The notes below the pieces were generated by a model. That model was not told the origin of the DNA. It did not search any database and saw nothing but the letters and a program-made list of their open reading frames with translations. This document shows positions 8,341-16,904 of a stretch of DNA of 53,407 nucleotides, in pieces. A program made the translations under genes and the position numbers. The first letter of the stretch is position 1. Every line of letters begins with the position of its first letter. The DNA is from JBBRYK01 sp038237665 (GTDB lineage: Bacteria; Actinomycetota; Thermoleophilia; Gaiellales; Gaiellaceae): positions 1 to 53,407 of the forward strand of contig JBBRYK010000011.1 in assembly GCA_038237665.1 (NCBI GenBank). Direction: 5' to 3'.

Positions 8341-10458
8341 ATGTTTGCGATCGAAACGCCGACGACGCATCGTCCGGCTCGGCAAAGGGTCGGCGGGCCT
8401 TCGCCGACTCCGGAGGTCTTCTTGCCGCAGACTACGAGCATCAGCCGGCCTCTTGCCAAGCTTCGAGCGGTTCGGCCCCGCGTGGCAGTTGCTGTGCTTG
8501 TCTGCTGTTCGGCGGGGTTTCGCTTCTGGGCGGCGAGTCGCGTTCCCGCACCGTGGATCGCGCCGGATGAGTTCGTTTATGGGTTGCTAGGACGCAGCCT
8601 CTATGCCAGCGGTCACTTTCGCATTCTCGGCGAACCGCTGCGCTTCTACACGCTCGTCGTTCCGGCCGTCGTCGGTTTGCCGCTCAGCCTGGGCGATGTC
8701 GGGGTTGGATACACGCTTCTGAAAGCACTGCAGGCGACCGTGATGTCGCTGAGCGCCGTGCCGGTCTTTCTGTGGGGCCGATCGCTGATGCCGGTCCGGT
8801 GGGCTCTCCTCGCGTCGGCGCTCACGCTTGTCATACCCGGACTCGCTTACTCCGGGCTGATCATGACGGAGGCGGTCTTCTACCCCGTCGCCGTCGCCGC
8901 TGCGTGGGCGCTCGCGCGTGCGCTTGTACGGCCGACCCTCGGGAGGCAGTCCATCGTGCTGCTGGCGATCGTGGTCGCCACGGCCACCCGGCTGCAGGCC
9001 CTCGTACTCGTGCCTGTGCTGGTGACGTCCGTCCTCGCCGACGCCCTCCTTGATCGTCGGCCTCGGAAAATGATCAGCTTCTGGCCCTCTTTCGTCGGGC
9101 TTGCACTACTGATCGGCGCGTGGAGCGGCTGGCAGCTTCGGCACGGCGGGCCGGCGAGTGACGTGCTGGGAGCGTATCGAGCCGCCGGAGAGACGAACTA
9201 CAGCATCCACGATGCTGCGCTCTTCATCGTCTACCACGCAGGTGACGTCGCGTTGATGACGGGGTTCATCCCGGTTTGCGCCGCCGCCGTCCTGGTCGCC
9301 GGGGCTGCGCGTCGACGAGAATCATCGGCTGAAGCTCGCGCCTTTTTTGCCGTTACCGCCTCACTCATCGCGTGGTTCGTCGTCGAGGTCGGGGTCTTCG
9401 CGTCGCGCCACGTCGGCCGATTGGCAGAGCGCGACCTGCTCGCGGTCGAGCCGCTCCTCTTCCTCGCGCTCACGCTGTGGCTGGCGCGCGGGGCACCGAG
9501 GCCGTTCCTTCCGGCTGCCTCAGCAGCGGCCGGGACTCTGCTCCTGGCCGTCGCGTTGCCGATGAGCAAGCTCGTCTCGCTCGCGGCGCTACCGGACGCG
9601 TTTAGCATCATTCCGCTCTACCGCCTGCAGGTTCACGCCCCGTCCGTAGATCTCGATCTCGTCGTGAATCTGATTGCAGGGTTTGCGGTAGTCGCGTTCC
9701 TCTTCGTCCCGCGACGACTTGCATGGTCGCTTCCGGCGGGTCTTCTCATCGCGCTCACGGCCGCATCGCTTTCCACCGGGCGCGTCGTTGCCGCACAGGC
9801 GACCCTTGTCCGCCAATCGACGCTCGGGACATCGAAGGAGTGGATCGACCGGTCCGCCTCGGAACGTGCGGCCTACCTCTACACGGGTGAGAACTACTGG
9901 AACGCGGCCTGGCAGAGCACCTTCTGGAACCGACGCGTTGAGGCCGTATACGACCTGCTCAGCTACCGCGTGCCCGGGCCGCTGCCTCAGCCTTCGGTCG
10001 GACCCCTTGAAGACGGCCGTCTCGTCCTGGCCAACGGTCGGGAGGTCGATTCACCATACGTCGTTGCCGATGACGCGGTCACCTTCACGGGAACGCGCGC
10101 GGCGCGGGCTCCCGGCGCGGGTCTGTCCCTCTGGCGGGTGCGCCCGCCCCTTCGCCTGGCGATGTGGACGCAACGTCCCCGCTTCGACGTCCCCGGCCCC
10201 GACCATCCGGTCGTTCGCGTCTTCGCATGCCGATTTGGCGCGCTCCACTTCACCCTGCATGCCTTCGAGACGCGGGACATCACCCTTCGCCGCAACGGAA
10301 CCCTTTACCGCAAGCTTCGCCTCGATTCCGGCGCGATCCGTGACTTCAGCGTCCCCGCACGGCCGCCTCGGCCGATCGGCACCCGTCTTTGCATCTTCGA
10401 CGTCGAGACCGGCGGAGACGTCAACATCGAGAACGTCATTTTCAGACGGGCCGGCTGA
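8341..10458 (+). CDS. Multi-pass membrane protein, GT-C-type glycosyltransferase-like
   Basis: A 705-aa integral membrane protein with about ten or more hydrophobic segments between residues 50 and 480, then a 200-residue soluble C-terminal domain that is probably extracytoplasmic. After the first membrane segment comes the loop APWIAPDEFVYG, whose acidic Asp-Glu pair is typical of GT-C enzymes (PMT, GT39, GT87 or arabinosyltransferase-like) that use lipid-linked sugars. The exact family and sugar are unknown. No clear ribosome binding site precedes the ATG at 8341, and the first 45 residues are Pro/Arg-rich, so the true start may be downstream. It is transcribed in the same direction as the ABC exporter, 98 bases after it. 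Confidence 0.65.
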   Translation: MFAIETPTTHRPARQRVGGPSPTPEVFLPQTTSISRPLAKLRAVRPRVAVAVLVCCSAGFRFWAASRVPAPWIAPDEFVYGLLGRSLYASGHFRILGEPLRFYTLVVPAVVGLPLSLGDVGVGYTLLKALQATVMSLSAVPVFLWGRSLMPVRWALLASALTLVIPGLAYSGLIMTEAVFYPVAVAAAWALARALVRPTLGRQSIVLLAIVVATATRLQALVLVPVLVTSVLADALLDRRPRKMISFWPSFVGLALLIGAWSGWQLRHGGPASDVLGAYRAAGETNYSIHDAALFIVYHAGDVALMTGFIPVCAAAVLVAGAARRRESSAEARAFFAVTASLIAWFVVEVGVFASRHVGRLAERDLLAVEPLLFLALTLWLARGAPRPFLPAASAAAGTLLLAVALPMSKLVSLAALPDAFSIIPLYRLQVHAPSVDLDLVVNLIAGFAVVAFLFVPRRLAWSLPAGLLIALTAASLSTGRVVAAQATLVRQSTLGTSKEWIDRSASERAAYLYTGENYWNAAWQSTFWNRRVEAVYDLLSYRVPGPLPQPSVGPLEDGRLVLANGREVDSPYVVADDAVTFTGTRAARAPGAGLSLWRVRPPLRLAMWTQRPRFDVPGPDHPVVRVFACRFGALHFTLHAFETRDITLRRNGTLYRKLRLDSGAIRDFSVPARPPRPIGTRLCIFDVETGGDVNIENVIFRRAG

Positions 10459-10495
10459 CTCGGTCCGAGCGAGCTCCGCGACGGACATGTGAGGG

Positions 10496-11308
10496 CTACG
10501 ACTGGATCTCGCGCGGCGTCAGAACCGCGAGCACGGAGCCGTCCGGAATCTGCGTGTAGTCGACCCGGAAGACGTGCTCCTGAAGCATCTGGTCGATCGC
10601 CGGGTCGTCGGGGAGCTTCGTCGAGATGGCGAACGGCCCGTCGCCCGGAAGCGTCGTTACGAAGGCGCGCTTCAGCTGATCCTCGACCTCGGTCTTCCGA
10701 AGGAAAAGGACATTCGTCAGCTGGTACCCCGCGGCCGGCGGAAGGTATTCGATCACCGAGTCGGCGCCGTGGATGTACTTGAAGGTGTACAACGCGATCT
10801 CGAACGCCTGCCTGCGAACGAGACGTCCTCGTGGGCGGGAGGCCTTACCCGCGATCGAGCAACGCGATTGAAGCCCGCACAGCGTGTACGGAACGTTGGC
10901 CGGGAAGTTGTAGCTGTAGAAGACGTTGTCCTGCCCGCGCGTGTCGTTTCGAACGGCGATGCGCGAGATCTCGGTGCTCTGGATCGTGAAGGGCGCGACG
11001 AGGTTCGTCGTCAGCTGGGTGCCCGCCGCGCCGCGGTAGCGGCCGCCGACGTGATCGGCAATTTGACGCGAGCCGTCGAGGCCGCCCGCCGTCGGCTTCC
11101 AGGTCGACCAGCGTGTGCCGTTCGCGTCACGCGTCTTGAGCAGGACCGCGAAGGCGATGATCGCGCCCGCCACGACCACGGCCAGCGACAGGTAGGCGAC
11201 GCTGAACCGGCCCTCGTAGGCCTTGGCGTAGACCGGCCGCCGGCCCCTTGGCGCGGGAAGCGGCTCTGCTACTGCTGCGCTGTCGTTCGGCGTCAGATCG
11301 TCGGCCAT
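10496..11308 (-). CDS. Single-pass membrane protein of unknown function, FtsH-like partner
   Basis: The 270-aa protein has a Pro/Arg-rich cytoplasmic N-terminus, one membrane segment at about residues 36-58 (VAYLSLAVVVAGAIIAFAVLL) and an extracytoplasmic domain with two cysteines (in TLCGLQSRCSI) that could form a disulfide. I recognise no family. Its start overlaps the end of the FtsH-like gene by 16 bases, so the two are almost certainly co-transcribed and translationally coupled. This suggests an accessory or substrate-recruiting subunit of that protease, comparable in logic to HflK/HflC with FtsH but not similar in sequence. That role is inference. Confidence 0.6.
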   Translation of the reverse strand: MADDLTPNDSAAVAEPLPAPRGRRPVYAKAYEGRFSVAYLSLAVVVAGAIIAFAVLLKTRDANGTRWSTWKPTAGGLDGSRQIADHVGGRYRGAAGTQLTTNLVAPFTIQSTEISRIAVRNDTRGQDNVFYSYNFPANVPYTLCGLQSRCSIAGKASRPRGRLVRRQAFEIALYTFKYIHGADSVIEYLPPAAGYQLTNVLFLRKTEVEDQLKRAFVTTLPGDGPFAISTKLPDDPAIDQMLQEHVFRVDYTQIPDGSVLAVLTPREIQS

Positions 11309-14300
11309 CGCGCCTCGTCCATGACGTCGATCTCGGGCTTCCGCAGTTTCGCATCGTTGAGCAGCGCGATCAGCTCGTCGCCGTAGAGCTCCCTCCGCTC
11401 GATCAGCGTGTCGGCGATCTTCTGCACCGCCTCCCTGTTCGCGTCGATCAGGTGGTAGGCCGTCACGTAGGCCTGCCCGATGATCTGGGCGGCGAGGGCC
11501 CGCTTGCTCGGATCCGACAGGACGGACCCGATCGGATTGTGATCGAAAGGCCCGCCGCCGCCCGTGCGATTCATGATCTGGAGGCCGATCGTCTCGAAGC
11601 GCTTCATGATCCGCTGGCGGGTCTCGTCTTCTGTCTCGTCGGCGAACGGCCCTTGCAGCTCGACCCGATCCGGTCCCATTCCGCTGGAGCCGACCATGTA
11701 CGCGGAACGAACCGTCGCGCTTTCGATGTCACCGCCGACCCCGGTCGCGTTCTGCCCGAAGAACACGTGCTCGGCGGCCATCGAGCCGAGCGTCCAGACG
11801 AGCTTCCCCATTTCCTCGTCGTGCCAGGAGCTGAATCGCTCTTCCTTCTCGAGAGCCATGTGATGTCCGAGCGAGCCCGCGCGCATCCGGATGGAGAGGC
11901 GCGTCGATTCTGCGCCCGGAACGTAGACGTGCGAAGCGACCGCGTGACCGGCCTCGTGGATTGCGACTGCCCGCGTCTCCTCGGGCACGTACTCGACGCC
12001 GACGGCCGTTCCGGACTCGACCGTGGTCATTGCTTCGATCAGGTCGTTCCAGCCGAACGACTCCCGGGCATCGTGATGCGCGTAGGTCAGGGCCATGGAG
12101 CACACCTGCTCGATCATCGCCGGCGAGTTATGGGTGACTACGAACCCGTCTGTGACGTAGAGGCCGTTGGGGGCGGCGACCGTCACGCATCGCACAGGTT
12201 TCGTGCCCACCCGGTCGACGCTCACAATCCGCTTGCGGAACGGCTTGCGTGAGATGCGGTAATCCGCGGCTTTTCGTCCGAGCCGGAACGGCACCAAACC
12301 CTCCGGGAGGTCGAGCGCCACGCGCCATCCTTCTCGCTTCGCCCGCACCCTGGCAGTGCCGCCCAACGAGCGAACGAGGAAGGCGACATCGTCGGCCAGC
12401 TTGCGTGAGTGTGAGTAGAAAGCCGGTCCAGTGCCCCGCCTGTAGTCCCGTGACCCATCCGTGTCCATCAAGCCCTGCAGGAGAGCAAGGCGATCGTCAG
12501 TCGACGCCAGCAGATAGCGCTTCGGGACGGCCTTGTCTTGCCCACGGACACCCCAAAGCTCGAGTTCACGAAGGCTCTCCGTCAATGGATTGGGCTGGGA
12601 CCTCGGGATGCCCTTGCGGGAACCGCCCGAGAGCCACCAGTTCATCGGGCCGTGCCGTATGAGCGTTACGCCAGCGGGTACGAGCTCCTCTACAGCGGCG
12701 ATTGTCTCCGAGTCGGCAGTGCAGAAGTCGGGAGTCGTGGAAGTGAGGCCGCCGTCCCCCAGCAGAAGTCCCAGCAGGTACGGGTCGACCGGCAACCTCC
12801 GATCGGAGTCGAACTCAACAGGTGCAAGCTTCGGAACGTAGAAGCGGCTGCCCTTCGGCGACCACCGTAGTTTTCGTTCGCGGAGCTCCGACAGGGTCAG
12901 GGTCCGATGCAGCATCCGCGGATCCATTGCCTCGACGGTCCAGAGGTGGTCGGCCGAGCATTCGGTCGAGGTCCCGTCGTTGAACGTGACCTCGAAGACC
13001 TCCATCTCACCTCGCTCGTGAACGGCGACGACACGGGTTGGCGCGCCATCCGAGCCGATCAGAAGATCGTCGGCTGAAACTTCCCCCATCGTCGTCCAGC
13101 CGGACGGAGTCAGCAACTTCGCGTCGAGTGGCTGCGCGTAGCCGTTCGTGATCCGGCCGAGCTCGTCGCGCTTGCGCGGCTCGTCGAGCTCGGGCTGGTG
13201 CGAGACCTTCGCGAGGTAGAGGTCGAAGATGTCCTTGCGATCGTCCTTCGTGGGCGTGCGGAACCAGACGTGCCGACCCATCCGGCCCGGTCGCCTGAGG
13301 GCCGGATCGAGGTTCTCGAGCGGGACGTTCGTCGCGCCGATGAAGTAGATCTGCGCGTTCAGCGGCTTCGGAGGTGGGAGCCGGAGCGAGACCTTGCCGA
13401 GCCGGCGCGGCGTAATGTACGTCGCGTCCAGAATCTGGTTGATCCGGTTCGTCCAGAACCGGCGCATGAAGGGCGGGTTGTCGATGCCGTCCATCGTCAC
13501 CAGCAGCTGGTTCAGGGCCAGCTGGCCCTGGCCGCCGCCCATGCCGGGGAACATCCCGCCCTGCTCGACGATCGAGCCGAGCCGGTTCAGGAAACCGGCA
13601 CGATTCGTCGGTCTTGGCGGCTCGCGCTCGGCAAAGAGGCGGTCGCGCCAGGCGCGGCTCTCGAGGATCAGGTCGCCCGAAGGGTTGAGCGCGCCGTAGG
13701 GACCGTAGAAGCAGTGATCGTGGAACGACGAGACCGTCGACCGCGCTCCTCCCAGGGAGGACCGCCGCATGCCGACGGCGTCGATCTCGTCGATGAAGAC
13801 GATGCATTGCCCGCCCCACTTGCGGGCCAGGCGCTTGGCCTTGCGCGCGAGGAAACGGACGATCAGCGCGTCGATGCCGATGAACGTCTGGGCGAAGCCG
13901 GAGCCGGGGATCGTGACGAAAGGCGAGTTGAATCCGGTGGCGAGCGCCTTGGCCAGCATGGTCTTGCCGGTCCCCGGAGCCCCGAAGAAGATCAGGCCGC
14001 GCTCCCGCTTGCCGCCCGCCTTCTCGAATGCCTCGCCCGACTGCCAGAGCGAGACGACACGCCGGACCTCCTCCTTCGCCTCCGCCTGCCCTCGCACGTC
14101 GTCCAGCTTCACGCCCCAGTCGGCGTCGCCCGGCTCGTAGCCGCGGATCTGCGAAACCCCCATCAGCAGCAGGGGGCCCATGAAGATCATGAAGTTGAAG
14201 ATGAAGAAGAGGAAGAATTGGAAGAAGAGCGCGATCGTCGAACCGCTGAAAAGGCCGGTGAAGCTGTGCCAGAGATGGCCGGCCTCGCCGAGCCAGGTGC

Positions 14301-14685
14301 GATTGGAGCGGACCCAGAAGATCGTGACGACAGCGATGACGACGACTCCCAACCGGAACCAGAAGCGCCAGAACCAGGCCCGCCTGCGACCCATGACGTC
14401 CTCGTCGCGGAGACGCCTGTCGTCGGTGCCGAAGAGACTCGGCCACGGGATGAACCGGCGAAACACGAGATCGACTAGCCCGCGGAACGCGGCGATGATC
14501 CCGAATGTGGCCAGCAGCGCCCAGTACCAGGCCCAGCCGTTGTGCCGCTGGAACCAGACGAACGGGACGGGGCTGGTGAGAACCGCGACGAACGTCGCCG
14601 CCCGGGTCAGACGGCGCCATTGGCCGGCGAGTTCCAGGGATGCGCCGCCTGTTGCGATCCCCGGGACTAGATCCGTGCTCGACAT
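11293..14685 (-). CDS. FtsH-like membrane AAA/M41 metalloprotease, intein-containing precursor
   Basis: The 1130-aa precursor becomes 793 aa after removal of the intein at residues 517-853. The N-terminal 180 residues hold about four hydrophobic segments, against two in classical FtsH. The AAA module has Walker A GAPGTGKT (235-242), Walker B CIVFIDEID (294-302) and a second region of homology with the arginines of LRRPGRMGR. About 100 residues separate Walker B from that region, an unusually large insertion. The M41 zinc site is HEAGH at 910-914, with a likely third ligand in GVGGDIESAT. It would degrade membrane or cytosolic proteins in an ATP-dependent way at the inner membrane. It is a divergent paralogue rather than an obvious housekeeping FtsH, so I give no symbol. 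Confidence 0.88.
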   Translation of the reverse strand: MSSTDLVPGIATGGASLELAGQWRRLTRAATFVAVLTSPVPFVWFQRHNGWAWYWALLATFGIIAAFRGLVDLVFRRFIPWPSLFGTDDRRLRDEDVMGRRRAWFWRFWFRLGVVVIAVVTIFWVRSNRTWLGEAGHLWHSFTGLFSGSTIALFFQFFLFFIFNFMIFMGPLLLMGVSQIRGYEPGDADWGVKLDDVRGQAEAKEEVRRVVSLWQSGEAFEKAGGKRERGLIFFGAPGTGKTMLAKALATGFNSPFVTIPGSGFAQTFIGIDALIVRFLARKAKRLARKWGGQCIVFIDEIDAVGMRRSSLGGARSTVSSFHDHCFYGPYGALNPSGDLILESRAWRDRLFAEREPPRPTNRAGFLNRLGSIVEQGGMFPGMGGGQGQLALNQLLVTMDGIDNPPFMRRFWTNRINQILDATYITPRRLGKVSLRLPPPKPLNAQIYFIGATNVPLENLDPALRRPGRMGRHVWFRTPTKDDRKDIFDLYLAKVSHQPELDEPRKRDELGRITNGYAQPLDAKLLTPSGWTTMGEVSADDLLIGSDGAPTRVVAVHERGEMEVFEVTFNDGTSTECSADHLWTVEAMDPRMLHRTLTLSELRERKLRWSPKGSRFYVPKLAPVEFDSDRRLPVDPYLLGLLLGDGGLTSTTPDFCTADSETIAAVEELVPAGVTLIRHGPMNWWLSGGSRKGIPRSQPNPLTESLRELELWGVRGQDKAVPKRYLLASTDDRLALLQGLMDTDGSRDYRRGTGPAFYSHSRKLADDVAFLVRSLGGTARVRAKREGWRVALDLPEGLVPFRLGRKAADYRISRKPFRKRIVSVDRVGTKPVRCVTVAAPNGLYVTDGFVVTHNSPAMIEQVCSMALTYAHHDARESFGWNDLIEAMTTVESGTAVGVEYVPEETRAVAIHEAGHAVASHVYVPGAESTRLSIRMRAGSLGHHMALEKEERFSSWHDEEMGKLVWTLGSMAAEHVFFGQNATGVGGDIESATVRSAYMVGSSGMGPDRVELQGPFADETEDETRQRIMKRFETIGLQIMNRTGGGGPFDHNPIGSVLSDPSKRALAAQIIGQAYVTAYHLIDANREAVQKIADTLIERRELYGDELIALLNDAKLRKPEIDVMDEARWPTI
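12127..13137 (-). other. Class 3 intein with LAGLIDADG homing endonuclease inside the FtsH-like gene
   Basis: An in-frame 337-aa insertion interrupts the protease between NGY and SPAMIEQ, where FtsH proteins have a continuous GF-(S/T)-GADL-like segment. It starts AQPLDAKLLTPSGW (block A, residue 1 Ala) and ends FVVTHN, with Ser as the +1 extein residue. The class 3 triplet is complete: Trp582 in DHLW (block B), Cys833 in RCVTV (block F, in place of the usual Asp) and Thr851 before the terminal His-Asn. Two dodecapeptide motifs, LLGLLLGDGG (637-646) and LLQGLMDTDG (735-744), mark a LAGLIDADG endonuclease, both with acidic residues kept. Splicing should start from the block F Cys. No frame damage is seen, so the element looks active. 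Boundaries are exact to the codon if Ala is residue 1. Confidence 0.93.
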
Positions 14686-14713
14686 CGATTCAGTGTAGTT
14701 AGACGAGGAAACG

Positions 14714-15829
14714 ATGCCCGGGATGGCGGATTCACTGGAATTCTTCGCTCCGGCCGAGGTCGAGCGGGCTCGGCGCTACCACCGGCCCCGCTATGTCCTT
14801 CTACTCGTCGACCTCGTGCTCGGATTGGGCGTGCTCGCCGCCTTTGCCTTCGGGTGGCCGGGCGACCGGCTCGACGAGGCACTTCGCAGTGTCCACTGGG
14901 CGGCCCGCGCGGCGCTCGAGGCCGCCGCTGTGGTGGCTGCCCTCGAGGTCGTCCGGCTGCCGGGCTCGTTCTGGCTCGGCCACCTGCGCGAGCGGCGCTA
15001 CGGCTTCTCGACGCAGAGCCTCCGCGGCTGGCTCGTAGACCAGGCGAAGGGGCTGGCGCTCGGGCTCGTGTTGACCGCGGGTGCGCTGACCGCGCTGGTG
15101 GCGACCGCCCGCAGGTGGCCGCACGCCTGGCCGCTGGTTGCGGCGCCGGCCTTCGCCGCGGTCGTGCTCGTCCTGAGCTTCCTGGCGCCGGTCGTCCTTG
15201 AGCCGGTCTTCAACCGCTTCCGGCCGCTCGAGGACGCGGAGCTCGCGCGCGAGCTCCGCGCGCTCGCCGAGCGGGCAGGGGTGCCGGTCAGCGACGTCCT
15301 CGTCTGCGACGCGAGCCGGCGGACGACGAAGCACAACGCGTACGTGTCGGGGCTGGGGCGGACCCGTCGGGTCGTCGTCTACGACACGCTGCTCGACCGC
15401 GGGAGGCCCCGTGAGCTGAAGCTGATCGTCGCCCACGAGCTCGGCCACAGGCGCGCCAGGCACGTCTTCAAGGGCACGCTGCTCGGGCTTGCTGGCGCGG
15501 CGGCGTTCGTCGTGTGCCTGTGGGCAGTGCTGCACTGGGACGCGCTACCCGCGCCGGGCAACCCGCGCGTCGTGCCGGTCGTGCTCTTCGTCGGGTCGCT
15601 GCTCGAGCTGCCCCTGCTTCCGCTCGGGGCCGCGCTCTCCCGTCGGTGGGAACGTGAGGCCGACCGGTTCTCGATCGACCTGACCGGCGACCGGGAGGCG
15701 TACGCAGCGGCCCATCTCGACCTGGCGCGTGCCAACCTCGCGGACCTCGCGCCGCCGCGGTTGGTCTACCTGCTCACCTTCAGCCACCCGACCCCACCGG
15801 AGCGGCTGGCGGCTAGTTGTAGGGCCTGA
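14714..15829 (+). CDS. M48-family membrane metalloprotease (Ste24/CAAX protease type)
   Basis: The 371-aa protein has the zinc motif HELGH at residues 241-245, a likely third ligand in WEREADRFSIDL, and about six hydrophobic segments. Its order of parts, with a long N-terminal membrane region and then CDASRRTTKHNAYVSGLG before the zinc site, is that of Ste24/CAAX prenyl protease 1. Bacterial members act in membrane protein quality control, since these bacteria do not prenylate CAAX proteins in the eukaryotic manner. The ATG at 14714 follows GAGGAA by about 5 bases; an ATG 9 bases later is possible. It is divergent from the FtsH-like gene, with 28 bases between starts, so two membrane proteases share one control region. 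Its 3' end overlaps the converging NlpC/P60 gene by 17 bases. Confidence 0.88.
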   Translation: MPGMADSLEFFAPAEVERARRYHRPRYVLLLVDLVLGLGVLAAFAFGWPGDRLDEALRSVHWAARAALEAAAVVAALEVVRLPGSFWLGHLRERRYGFSTQSLRGWLVDQAKGLALGLVLTAGALTALVATARRWPHAWPLVAAPAFAAVVLVLSFLAPVVLEPVFNRFRPLEDAELARELRALAERAGVPVSDVLVCDASRRTTKHNAYVSGLGRTRRVVVYDTLLDRGRPRELKLIVAHELGHRRARHVFKGTLLGLAGAAAFVVCLWAVLHWDALPAPGNPRVVPVVLFVGSLLELPLLPLGAALSRRWEREADRFSIDLTGDREAYAAAHLDLARANLADLAPPRLVYLLTFSHPTPPERLAASCRA

Positions 15830-16847
15830 CCGCGCGCACGAACCGTGTCTCGTAGCTGCCGCCCGCCAGGGGGACGACGCGCACGATGTCGCCGCTGTGC
15901 GGTGCCTGCACCATCAGTCCGTTGCCGATGTACATGCCCTCGTGGTGGGGCGTGCCGCCGCGGAGGTCGAAGAACAACAGGTCGCCGGGCTGAAGCTGGC
16001 CCGGATCGACGAGCGTGCCCTCTTTCCACTGGTAGCCCGTCCAGTGGGAGAGCGAGACGCCGACCTGCCTGTACGCGTACATCGTGAGCCCGGAGCAGTC
16101 GAACCCGGAAGGGTTCTCGCCGCCCCAGACGTACGGAACGCCGACGAATTTCAGGGCGATCGACGCAGCCTGGGCGCCGAGCGAGTTGCCCCAGACGGTC
16201 TTCAGGCCCTCGCCGAAGGCGGGAAGCTGGAGTCCGCTTTCGGGCGACGGGCCTGCGCCGAACCGGATGTCGTCAGGATTGCCGCCGAGCCGGCGGAGGT
16301 AGGTCGCGACGTTCCGCGGCTCCTCGCCGTTCGTGTGGTGGGGGTCGTTCGAGGCGCCGACGGGGGCGTACTTCGCGGCGATCGAGAAGACGTCCAGCCG
16401 GCCTTCGGTGAGGTAGCCGGTCTGGAGTCCTGCTGCCACCGTGCGGATTGCTTCGTCCCACGAGGCGAAGTTTGCGGAGCCCCAGCCGAAGGGGTTGAAC
16501 GGCCGGAAGAGGAACTTGCCGAACGAGGATTCCGCGCCGGAGAGCGCGACGAGGTAGCGCGGGTCGATTCCGGTCGAGCGGCCGGCGGAGACGAAACTCG
16601 AGCCCGCACCGGCCATGGGCGAGCCCTCCGAGCGCAGGAACGAGTCGAGCTGCCCGGCGAGGCCGGCGTCGCCGACCTGGGCGGCAGCATCGACCTGCGC
16701 GAAGGAGGCCGGGGTGGAGGACGCGCTGTCGCTCGAGAGGGCGACCCAGACCGGCCGGGCGGCGGAGGCCGTGCCGATCAGGCCCAGCGCGCACGCCGAC
16801 GCTGCCGCGAGGGCGACCAAGCGAGGACGAAGGGCGAAACGCCGCAT
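15813..16847 (-). CDS. Secreted NlpC/P60 endopeptidase with N-terminal lysozyme/glucosaminidase-like domain
   Basis: A 344-aa exported cell-wall hydrolase. A signal peptide (Arg-rich start, then LVALAAASACALGLIGTASA) covers about residues 1-29. Residues 60-200 resemble a transglycosylase/glucosaminidase-type domain, with the Glu of SGAESSFGKF as possible acid. The C-terminal NlpC/P60 domain (about 225-344) has the catalytic Cys in FDCSGL and the His in HHEGMYIG. The enzyme probably cleaves stem peptides, and possibly glycan strands, of peptidoglycan. It lies 57 bases downstream of a second NlpC/P60 gene on the same strand. The catalytic status of the N-terminal domain is uncertain. Confidence 0.85.
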   Translation of the reverse strand: MRRFALRPRLVALAAASACALGLIGTASAARPVWVALSSDSASSTPASFAQVDAAAQVGDAGLAGQLDSFLRSEGSPMAGAGSSFVSAGRSTGIDPRYLVALSGAESSFGKFLFRPFNPFGWGSANFASWDEAIRTVAAGLQTGYLTEGRLDVFSIAAKYAPVGASNDPHHTNGEEPRNVATYLRRLGGNPDDIRFGAGPSPESGLQLPAFGEGLKTVWGNSLGAQAASIALKFVGVPYVWGGENPSGFDCSGLTMYAYRQVGVSLSHWTGYQWKEGTLVDPGQLQPGDLLFFDLRGGTPHHEGMYIGNGLMVQAPHSGDIVRVVPLAGGSYETRFVRAVRPYN

Positions 16848-16904
16848 ACGAGATTCCTCATCGGCAGCGGGCTCGCGGCCCTTGACCCCTGGCCGCGGCT
16901 TCTG

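Noticed and set aside
13198..14478. Long acidic open frame on the plus strand opposite the FtsH-like gene
   Set aside because: Antisense shadow caused by high GC at third positions; composition is Glu/Arg/Val repeats without a fold pattern.
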